A stretch of 5,026 nucleotides of DNA from an uncultured Bacilli bacterium (lineage in GTDB: Bacteria > Bacillota_I > Bacilli_A > RF39 > UBA660): contig CAKORQ010000081.1 in NCBI GenBank assembly GCA_934101445.1, positions 1-5,026 on the forward strand, written 5' to 3'. Each line of letters starts with the position of its first letter. The stretch's first letter is position 1. The position numbers were made by a program, and so were the translations under genes. Shown here in pieces: positions 1-4,843 of the stretch. The notes beneath the pieces are model-generated. The model was not told the origin of the DNA. It was given only the letters and a program-made list of their open reading frames with translations, and ran no database searches.

Positions 1-73
1 GTTTAATAAAATAAATTGTAAGTATAGCGAGTGTACAAAGTATTAAAGATACTAAAGATATTATTTTTTTCAT
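1..73 (-). CDS. Start of a secreted or membrane-anchored protein (partial, runs off the left edge)
   Basis: Read on the minus strand, an ATG at 73-71 opens a frame that stays open to the window edge and gives 24 residues: MKKIISLVSLILCTLAILTI followed by YFIK. Two lysines followed by about 20 hydrophobic residues look like a signal peptide or single-pass membrane anchor. The cysteine at residue 13 is not in a convincing lipobox. An AGG ribosome binding site lies five bases upstream of the ATG (minus strand, 81-79). The gene is divergent from the Xre-type regulator and shares its roughly 130-bp upstream region, so it may be regulated by it; that is inference. The body of the protein is outside the window and its function is unknown. 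A 24-residue frame could arise by chance; the N-terminal pattern and the ribosome binding site are the reasons for calling it. Confidence 0.5.
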   Translation of the reverse strand, partial: MKKIISLVSLILCTLAILTIYFIK

Positions 74-129
74 ATTTTCCTACTTTCTAAATAAATATTA
101 AATCAATTACTTAATTTAAAAATTAATTT

Positions 130-170
130 ACATCTATAAAGATGTATACAGGCTACATATAAAAAGATGT
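130..170. promoter_or_regulatory. Twin inverted-repeat boxes, candidate operators of the Xre-type repressor
   Basis: ACATCTATAAAGATGT at 130-145 is a perfect inverted repeat with 5-bp arms (ACATC/GATGT) around a 6-bp centre. A second box, ACATATAAAAAGATGT at 155-170, matches it at 14 of 16 positions, with its start 25 bp downstream. They lie between the divergent partial gene (start at 73) and the HTH gene (start at 202). Small Cro/CI-type repressors commonly bind such paired palindromes near their own gene; that this one binds here is inference. The TATAAA-like centres (135-140 and 158-163) could also act as -10 elements. No convincing -35/-10 pair was found for either divergent gene. Confidence 0.5.
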
Positions 171-201
171 GTGAGATTATTCTTTTAAAGCAGGAATAAT
201 T

Positions 202-426
202 ATGGATATTTCAAGGCTAAAAGAAATAAGAGAAGATAGAGATTATAAACAAAGTGATATTGCCAAGGTACTCGGTACGACTCAACAACAATATTCTAAG
301 TATGAATTAGGTATTCAGGTGATTTCTGTAGAAAGATTAGTAAAACTTGCTAAATTTTATAATACTAGTGTAGATTATTTACTTGGTCTTACTAATGAAA
401 GAAAAGCGTACCCAAGAGTAAAATAA
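202..426 (+). CDS. Small Xre-family (Cro/CI-type) HTH transcriptional regulator
   Basis: This 74-aa protein is almost entirely a lambda-repressor-like helix-turn-helix domain (about residues 5-62). The hallmarks are an opening helix with RLKEIREDRDYKQ, the HTH pair QSDIAKVLGTT and QQQYSKYELG (recognition helix with YSKYE), and the end VERLVKLAKFYNTSVDYLLGLT, which is typical of the family. There is no second domain for ligand binding, proteolysis or multimerisation, so it is the size of phage or toxin-antitoxin style Cro-like regulators. The start is supported by AGGA at 192-195, six bases before the ATG. It probably acts as a cytoplasmic DNA-binding repressor. Candidate targets are the twin inverted repeats at 130-170, giving autoregulation and possible control of the divergent gene. 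The next plus-strand gene has its own strong promoter and lacks those boxes, so control of the NAD genes by this protein is not indicated. Confidence 0.9.
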   Translation: MDISRLKEIREDRDYKQSDIAKVLGTTQQQYSKYELGIQVISVERLVKLAKFYNTSVDYLLGLTNERKAYPRVK

Positions 427-467
427 TAATATACTTAAATATCTTATTAATATTTTGTAAAAAACAG

Positions 468-496
468 TTGACAAATTAGCATGATATTAATATAAT
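468..496 (+). promoter_or_regulatory. Consensus sigma-A promoter
   Basis: TTGACA (468-473) and TATAAT (491-496) are both perfect consensus hexamers with an ideal 17-bp spacer. Transcription should begin around 502-506, giving a 5' untranslated leader of roughly 80 nt before the ATG at 584. A perfect consensus promoter implies strong basal output unless repressed. A GTTAATAAC palindrome (497-505) directly abuts the -10 box and covers the expected start point, a typical operator position. Confidence 0.9.
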
Positions 497-562
497 GTTA
501 ATAACGAAAGAGAAAGAACTCTTTCTAAAAAATATATATTGTATTAATAAAATGTTAATAAC
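485..562 (+). repeat. 21-bp direct repeat in leader A (units 485-505 and 542-562)
   Basis: Two units 57 bp apart are identical at 20 of 21 positions. The shared 20-bp cores are ATTAATATAATGTTAATAAC (486-505) and ATTAATAAAATGTTAATAAC (543-562). Each ends in the odd-length palindrome GTTAATAAC. The first unit contains the -10 box and start point; the second ends seven bases before the ribosome binding site. The arrangement fits a pair of operator sites. AT-rich sequence raises the chance of coincidence, but 20 of 21 within 80 bp is hard to explain by composition alone. Confidence 0.75.
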
Positions 563-583
563 AATATTGAGGAGGGTTTTATT
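486..583 (+). promoter_or_regulatory. Leader A: structured 5' leader of the first unknown gene
   Basis: The transcribed part can form two hairpins. Hairpin 1 pairs GAAAGAG (506-512) with CTCTTTC (519-525) around a 6-nt loop; AGAAAG (511-516) with CTTTCT (521-526) is an alternative. Hairpin 2 pairs ATTGTATTAA (538-547) with the strand at 555-565, ten pairs with one bulged A at 560 and a 7-nt loop. It ends three bases before the GAGGAGG ribosome binding site (569-575). Neither hairpin is followed directly by a U-run, so this is not an obvious attenuator. A diverged second copy sits upstream of pncA at 1626-1724. It could be a small regulatory RNA element or a set of DNA operators. It matches no riboswitch class that can be recognised by eye. 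Confidence 0.5.
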
Positions 584-1231
584 ATGAAAGAAGATTTAAG
601 AAATGAAAAGGAATTGGTTATCATTTTAAATGATAAAATATGTGAAGAAAAAGTTGGATCGGATTTAAAAGCATATTTATATTATGCCATTTTAGATGAA
701 AAAAGTGTATTTTTTATAAATACAGATACCTCAAAATCTTTTGAAAAAAGATTAGAAGAGAAGAGATATAGTGATATGTATTTTGGTCACGGAGTATCTG
801 AAAGACCAATTATTACTAGTGGATATTTTAAAGATAAAAAAGAATTACTAAACGAGCATAAAGAAAAATATAAAGAATTATATATTGATGAGTTAGATGC
901 TAGAAATAATTTTGATAAAATGGAAGAACTATTAAGACTTCTAAATGGAATGACTGATTTAGAAAAAATTAGTATCGTTGGTGCCTATCTTGACAAAGAA
1001 ATTGCTAACTTGACAATTTTGCTTAGAAGATATTTTCGTCATCAAAATAGAAATATTACTCTTAGAGTATCCTCAGAAATTACTGTTTCAAAAGGGACTT
1101 CTTTTGATAGCTTTGGCGATGGGTTATGCTATGGCAATTATATGAAGCTTTTAAATGCTATGGCTATAGATGGTATCGTAATTGATAGTAGTTTGTATAA
1201 GATGAAGTTTGTAAGAAGACGTCATCTTTAG
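584..1231 (+). CDS. Uncharacterised 215-aa protein, first gene of the NAD-salvage-linked unit
   Basis: This is a soluble, charged protein with no signal peptide or membrane segment. I do not recognise its family. The start is firm: GAGGAGGG at 569-576 lies seven bases before the ATG. The first 75 residues look like a mixed alpha/beta fold, with strand-like stretches ELVIILN and KSVFFINTD. A lysine/glutamate-rich, probably helical middle (about residues 85-120) follows, then a segment with VSKGTSFDSFGDGLCYGNY, and a basic end (RRRHL). A conserved-looking HGVSERPIITSGYF stretch lies at about residues 69-82. No catalytic motif is clear. It is transcribed from the strong promoter at 468-496, and its leader is a relative of the one before pncA. 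That suggests co-regulation with nicotinamide salvage, but its role is unknown. The next gene follows after 33 bases. Confidence 0.85.
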   Translation: MKEDLRNEKELVIILNDKICEEKVGSDLKAYLYYAILDEKSVFFINTDTSKSFEKRLEEKRYSDMYFGHGVSERPIITSGYFKDKKELLNEHKEKYKELYIDELDARNNFDKMEELLRLLNGMTDLEKISIVGAYLDKEIANLTILLRRYFRHQNRNITLRVSSEITVSKGTSFDSFGDGLCYGNYMKLLNAMAIDGIVIDSSLYKMKFVRRRHL

Positions 1232-1264
1232 ATAAAAATATAAAATTAACAATCAGGAGTGATT

Positions 1265-1603
1265 ATGATGAATTTCGAGTTAAATAATAATGAATTAATG
1301 GCAATTATAAAAAAATATTATGTAGAAAATCATGGCTTAGATGTAGAAGTACAAATTAAAGACCGGACATGCGGGGATATTTATTATGGCACTAGCTATG
1401 AGAAAAGAGCAGATATTACTCAAAAAATTAATGTTTTTGGGTTAGATAAACTAGCAACTGAAACATTAGATATGGGAGATATAGAAAAAATCTTGAACAA
1501 AAGTATTGATGATGATTATACAGTTAAATCATTGAATTGTTTTAAAGGAAAATTATCAATTGATTTTGACATAAAATCTAAAAAAAGAATTAGAACTTTA
1601 TAG
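1265..1603 (+). CDS. Uncharacterised 112-aa protein
   Basis: This is a small soluble protein of unknown family. A GTG at 1259 could extend the frame but overlaps the ribosome binding site AGGAG (1255-1259), so an ATG is preferred. The two candidates are adjacent: 1265 (five bases after the site) and 1268 (eight bases). The sequence begins with a probable helix (ELNNNELMAIIKKYYVENHG), then an alternating strand-like region (LDVEVQIKDRTCGDIYYG), an acidic middle and a lysine-rich end. This recalls small alpha/beta accessory proteins, but no motif allows a functional call. It follows the 215-aa gene by 33 bases and is presumably co-transcribed. The gap to pncA is 121 bases and contains leader B. 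It could be a partner of the 215-aa protein; that is inference from position only. Confidence 0.8.
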   Translation: MMNFELNNNELMAIIKKYYVENHGLDVEVQIKDRTCGDIYYGTSYEKRADITQKINVFGLDKLATETLDMGDIEKILNKSIDDDYTVKSLNCFKGKLSIDFDIKSKKRIRTL

Positions 1604-1625
1604 TTATTATATATATGATTAATAA

Positions 1626-1724
1626 ATTAATGCAATGTTGATAATAAAAAAGATAAAAAATCTTTCTAAAAAAGCATGTGCTGTTATTAACAAAAAGATA
1701 ATAACAAAGGTGAGGAGGAATAAT
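1626..1724 (+). promoter_or_regulatory. Leader B: diverged copy of leader A, upstream of pncA
   Basis: This segment aligns with leader A across nearly its whole length, at roughly 70% identity with a few 1-2 nt gaps. A 13-base block TCTTTCTAAAAAA (1661-1673) is identical to 520-532, and 29 of 37 bases match between 1682-1718 and 539-575, including GAGGAGG. Both hairpins persist with altered bases: AAAGAT (1649-1654) with ATCTTT (1660-1665), and TGTTATTA (1682-1689) with TAATAACA (1699-1706). The -35/-10 equivalents are poor (TATATA at 1608 and TGCAAT at 1631), so an independent promoter is doubtful. A TTGACA at 1566-1571 lacks a good -10 partner. The segment lies inside an open frame beginning at ATG 1635, but it is non-coding if pncA starts at 1725. 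Confidence 0.6.
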
Positions 1725-2321
1725 ATGAAAACAAATTTAATAGAAAAGGAGCAAGCAGTATTCGTTATTGATATGAATAATGGATTTTGCGAAGAAGGGG
1801 CTTTAGCTGACAAAGGTATTAAAAGAATTGTACCTGAAATAATTCAAATTATCAGAAATAATATGGAAAACAATGGAGCACTATTTATAGTTAATGATAA
1901 ACATACAAAAGATAGTGTGGAATTAAAAAGATATCCAGAACATTGTTATACGGAAGAAGAAAGCAGAACCATAAAAGAATTAAAGATATATGAAGAGTAT
2001 GCTGATGCATTGTTTTATAAAAATTCAACATGTGCTTTATTTGCACCGAATGTAATGCCGACTTTAATAAGTATGACTAACTTAAAAAGAGTAGTTATAG
2101 TTGGCTGTTGTACAGATATTTGTATTAAAAACTTTGCTATAGCTTTAAGAAATTTCTTTGATGAAATTAATTATGATGTAGAAGTAGTGGTGTATAAAGA
2201 TGCTGTAGAAACATTTGATAATGATTTACATAAAAGAGAAAAATGTAATGAGATTGCTTTCCAAGATATGGAAAATAATGGGATAAAACTAGTAAGAAGT
2301 AAAGAAAGAGAAGGTAGATAA
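1725..2321 (+). CDS. pncA: Nicotinamidase (isochorismatase-like cysteine hydrolase)
   Basis: Predicted to hydrolyse nicotinamide to nicotinate and ammonia in the cytoplasm, the first step of deamidating NAD salvage. The 198-aa protein has the family's catalytic triad in place: Asp16 (VFVIDMNNGF), Lys99 (FYKNSTCALFAPN) and nucleophile Cys133 (VIVGCCTDICIKN). The metal-site region is recognisable as Asp58-Lys-His60 and RYPEHC with His73, like the D-x-H and (W/Y)PxHC motifs of nicotinamidases. The usual Gly-Thr after PxHC is replaced by an acidic TEEES stretch. The start at 1725 is chosen because GAGGAGG (1712-1718) lies six bases upstream. An in-frame ATG at 1635 would add 30 basic residues, has no ribosome binding site and would translate leader B. 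The neighbouring pncB two bases downstream strongly supports nicotinamidase over other isochorismatase-fold enzymes. Confidence 0.88.
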   Translation: MKTNLIEKEQAVFVIDMNNGFCEEGALADKGIKRIVPEIIQIIRNNMENNGALFIVNDKHTKDSVELKRYPEHCYTEEESRTIKELKIYEEYADALFYKNSTCALFAPNVMPTLISMTNLKRVVIVGCCTDICIKNFAIALRNFFDEINYDVEVVVYKDAVETFDNDLHKREKCNEIAFQDMENNGIKLVRSKEREGR

Positions 2322-2323
2322 TT

Positions 2324-3850
2324 ATGAAAAATAATAATATTGCAATGATGACAGATTTTTATGAATTTACAATGGGATATGCTTATTATAAAGCAGGACG
2401 AAAGGATGAAATAGCAGTTTTTGATGCATTCTATCGTAAAAATCCTTTTAAAACAGGATATGGAGTAATGGGAGGCGTTGATAAGATTATTGATTTTATT
2501 AAAAACTTTCATTTTACTGATGAAGATATAGAATATTTAAGAAGCACTAAACAATTTCCAGAAGATTACTTAGAATATTTAAGAAATTTAAAATTTACTG
2601 GAAGTATTTATGCGGTACCAGACGGTACGCCAGTATTTCCTAACGAACCTTTAGTAAGTGTTAAAGCTCCAATTATTGAAGCTCAACTTGTTGAAACTAT
2701 TTTATTAAGTTACTTAAATGCTAATATTTGTTATACGACAGCAGCAAGAAGAGTAGTAGAGGCCGCTGGTAATATTGGCATCATGGAATTTGGAGCACGT
2801 CGTGCTTTAGGTGTAGAAGCTGCGGTAGATGCCAGTAAATGTGCTGTAATTGCTGGCTGTGTAGGAACTTCTAATACTTTAGCAGGTCAAATTTATAATA
2901 TTCCAGTTCTAGGAACAATGGCACATAGTTTAGTAACAGAGGCTAATAGTGAGTATGAAGCGTTCTTAAATTATGCTAAAGCTTATCCAAATAATTGTGT
3001 ATTACTTGTTGATACTTATGATACTTTAAAAAGTGGCGTACCAAATGCTATTAAAGTAGCTTATGATTACTTAATTCCTAATGGATATCGCCTAAAAGGT
3101 ATTAGAATTGATTCTGGCGATTTAGCTTATCTATCAAAAACAGCTAAGAAAATGTTAGCAGATGCTGGACTTGATGATGCTAAAATTTGTCTATCTAATG
3201 GTTTAAAGGAAGATACAATTAAATCTTTACTAGACCAGGGTGCTGTAATTGATAGCATTGGTCTTGGTGATAATATTGTTTTACCAGATAATGCTAGAGT
3301 TGGTTGTGTTTATAAAAATGTTGCTGTGTTAAAAAATGATAAATATGTTTCAAAAATCAAAGTAAGCGATGATATTTTAAAAGCTATAACACCAGGTTAT
3401 AAGAGATTATACCGTTTCTATGATAAAAATACCGGTTACGCTTTAGGTGATTTACTAGCTTTACAAGATGAGGAAATTAATAAAGAAATTTATACTTTAA
3501 TTGACCCAACTAATGAAGAAAATACAACAACTTTAAGTAATTATAGAATAAGAGAATTACAAGAACCAGTTGTCTTAGACGGTAAAATTGTTGTTCCTGA
3601 TAAAACTATTACGGAAAAACAAGCTTATTGTAATAGTGAAATGCAAACATTATATCCGGAGGTTAAAAGATTATGTAATCCTCATGAATACTATGTTGAC
3701 TTAACAAGAAAACTTTTAGAACAAAAGAAAACTTTAATTAGAGAAGCTAAAAGTCATTCTGTATCTCTTCTTGGATATGGATTTGGTAATAAAGTAGAAG
3801 AAAATAATGAAAAAGGCAAAAGCTTAACTAGAAGTTTAACAAATGCCTAA
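2324..3850 (+). CDS. pncB: Nicotinate phosphoribosyltransferase
   Basis: Makes nicotinate mononucleotide from nicotinate and PRPP, with ATP hydrolysis coupled in the family; the entry step to NAD from nicotinate. The 508-aa protein is slightly longer than the common 480-490 aa. Family motifs in order are TDFYEFTM (residues 10-17), FYRKNPFKTGYGV, EFGARRA (155-161), GTMAHS with His201 at the position of the phosphorylated histidine, IRIDSGDL (260-267) in the phosphate/PRPP-binding region, and SNGLKE (291-296). DSIGLGDNI (310-318) stands where many homologues have a GVGT-type loop. The ATG lies two bases after the pncA stop, with GAAGG (2310-2314) inside the pncA end, so the two are very likely translationally coupled. 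Its product consumes PncA's product directly. The C-terminal tail (about 485-508) is low complexity and probably dispensable. Confidence 0.96.
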   Translation: MKNNNIAMMTDFYEFTMGYAYYKAGRKDEIAVFDAFYRKNPFKTGYGVMGGVDKIIDFIKNFHFTDEDIEYLRSTKQFPEDYLEYLRNLKFTGSIYAVPDGTPVFPNEPLVSVKAPIIEAQLVETILLSYLNANICYTTAARRVVEAAGNIGIMEFGARRALGVEAAVDASKCAVIAGCVGTSNTLAGQIYNIPVLGTMAHSLVTEANSEYEAFLNYAKAYPNNCVLLVDTYDTLKSGVPNAIKVAYDYLIPNGYRLKGIRIDSGDLAYLSKTAKKMLADAGLDDAKICLSNGLKEDTIKSLLDQGAVIDSIGLGDNIVLPDNARVGCVYKNVAVLKNDKYVSKIKVSDDILKAITPGYKRLYRFYDKNTGYALGDLLALQDEEINKEIYTLIDPTNEENTTTLSNYRIRELQEPVVLDGKIVVPDKTITEKQAYCNSEMQTLYPEVKRLCNPHEYYVDLTRKLLEQKKTLIREAKSHSVSLLGYGFGNKVEENNEKGKSLTRSLTNA

Positions 3851-3913
3851 AAGTAAATAATAAGGATAAAAAGGGGTTAAATATTAATTTATAAGAAAGT
3901 GAGAATAAAATTT

Positions 3914-4474
3914 ATGGATATTAATGAAATAGAAATTACTAATAAAGAGTTAATTGGTACTTATGGAACTGGTTATTTAACTAAAAAAGTTTATAAAATA
4001 ACTTTAAATAATGGTAAGACTTATCTTAGTGAACAAATTTTAAAAAAAGGTGGTAATGGCAATGCTGTTGTAATAATTGGTCTTGCAGATAAAAGTGTCA
4101 TTTTAGTAAGGGAATTACGCCCTAATATTGGTACTTTAGTAACAGAGTTTCCTGCTGGAATGATTGAAAATAATGAAGAGCCAGTTAAAACGGCAAAAAG
4201 AGAATTAGAAGAAGAAACTGGTTATACTAGTGATGATATTTCTTTAGTAGAGTGGCACTACCAAGACCAAGGGTGCAGTAAAGCTAAAATTTATACTTTC
4301 TTAGCTAGAAATTGTTATAAAAATTGTGAACAAAAATTAGATGATGATGAAGTTTTAAAACCTTTGATTGTACCAGTAGAAAAATTAGATGTGATGTTTT
4401 TAGAAGATATTTTTAAAGATGCTAATTCAAAGATTGCTTATTTTACTTTAAAAAGAAACTTAAGCTTAAAATAA
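3914..4474 (+). CDS. Nudix hydrolase, probable ADP-ribose pyrophosphatase
   Basis: Likely cleaves ADP-ribose to AMP and ribose 5-phosphate. The 186-aa protein has a perfect Nudix box (GX5EX7REUXEEXGU) at residues 82-104, beginning GMIENNE and ending RELEEETGY. It is preceded by VRELRPNIGTLVTEFPAG, the layout of NudF-type ADP-ribose pyrophosphatases. The proline usually found about 16 residues after the box in that subfamily is not visible (YQDQGCSKAKIY there), so substrate is less certain. It lacks the C-terminal winged helix of the NrtR regulators, so it is an enzyme rather than the NAD-gene repressor. A GTG at 3899 could add five residues, but ATG 3914 is preferred; a weak GTGAG site precedes it. 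It lies 63 bases after pncB, probably in the same transcription unit, which suits recycling of NAD breakdown products towards PRPP. Confidence 0.85.
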   Translation: MDINEIEITNKELIGTYGTGYLTKKVYKITLNNGKTYLSEQILKKGGNGNAVVIIGLADKSVILVRELRPNIGTLVTEFPAGMIENNEEPVKTAKRELEEETGYTSDDISLVEWHYQDQGCSKAKIYTFLARNCYKNCEQKLDDDEVLKPLIVPVEKLDVMFLEDIFKDANSKIAYFTLKRNLSLK

Positions 4475-4843
4475 ATTGGTGGAATGGTATTAGTAAATTG
4501 TTAGAATAATTTTAGTAAAAATTGAAATTATGCTTAAAGAAGATATTAAACTAAAAAATGGTAAAGTGTAGTGTTATAAAAATAAAAAGTATAAAGGATA
4601 AAAAAATTAAATAATAAAAAGCGTAATTAATAAAAATTTATATAAGACGTTTATAAACTGGAAAATGCATAATAAAATATATATCTAAGCGAATCTATAA
4701 CTTTAGTTATAGTAAACATAATTAATAAGTATTTTTTCTCTGATATTTTATAATTTATAATAATTTTAATCTTAAATTATGTATGTAAGGTGGATAGTTT
4801 GAGAAATAGTTAATAAAAAAATAAATATTGAAAAGAGAAATGT
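4475..4843. other. Non-coding, extremely AT-rich gap
   Basis: About 370 bases without a convincing gene on either strand; stops are frequent in all frames. Visible items are an imperfect direct repeat (TTAGTAAATTG at 4490 and TTAGTAAAAATTG at 4512), a 13-codon frame at 4530-4571 (MLKEDIKLKNGKV), the inverted repeat at 4695-4712, and two TATAAT hexamers (4749-4754 and 4756-4761) with only a weak -35 (TTTTTC at 4733-4738). No classical GC-rich hairpin plus U-run terminator follows the Nudix gene. The gap may contain the promoter of the HAD gene and the decayed end of the NAD unit, but neither is demonstrated. Confidence 0.6.
4695..4712. repeat. Perfect 8-bp inverted repeat in the gap before the HAD gene
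   Basis: CTATAACT and AGTTATAG are separated by TT; as RNA this is a 7-bp stem with a UUUA loop. A run of six T (4732-4737) follows only after about 19 bases, too far for a standard intrinsic terminator. It could be an operator or a weak processing/termination hairpin. No second copy of this motif is seen in the window. Confidence 0.4.

Noticed and set aside
506..532. Intrinsic terminator or attenuator in leader A
   Set aside because: The hairpin is AT-rich and is followed by an A-run on the transcript strand, not a U-run.
519..575. Pairing of CUCUUUC (519-525) with the GAGGAGG ribosome binding site as a translational switch
   Set aside because: It needs three G-U wobbles and contains one A-C mismatch, and the equivalent pairing in leader B is worse.
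1619..1813. 64-aa minus-strand frame, hydrophobic
   Set aside because: It is antisense to leader B and the well-supported pncA start, with no visible ribosome binding site; its hydrophobicity is what lysine/asparagine-rich AT-rich coding sequence gives when read backwards.
2171..2512. 113-aa minus-strand frame
   Set aside because: It lies entirely across the pncA end and pncB start, both certain genes, and its composition (Ile/Ser/Cys/His-rich) is typical of a shadow frame.
4651..4719. 22-codon minus-strand frame (MFTITKVIDSL...) in the gap
   Set aside because: Too short, no ribosome binding site, and no family resemblance.
4750..4780. Inverted repeat ATAATTTA ... TAAATTAT with a 15-base loop
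   Set aside because: Consists only of A and T in a nearly pure AT stretch; chance is the best explanation.
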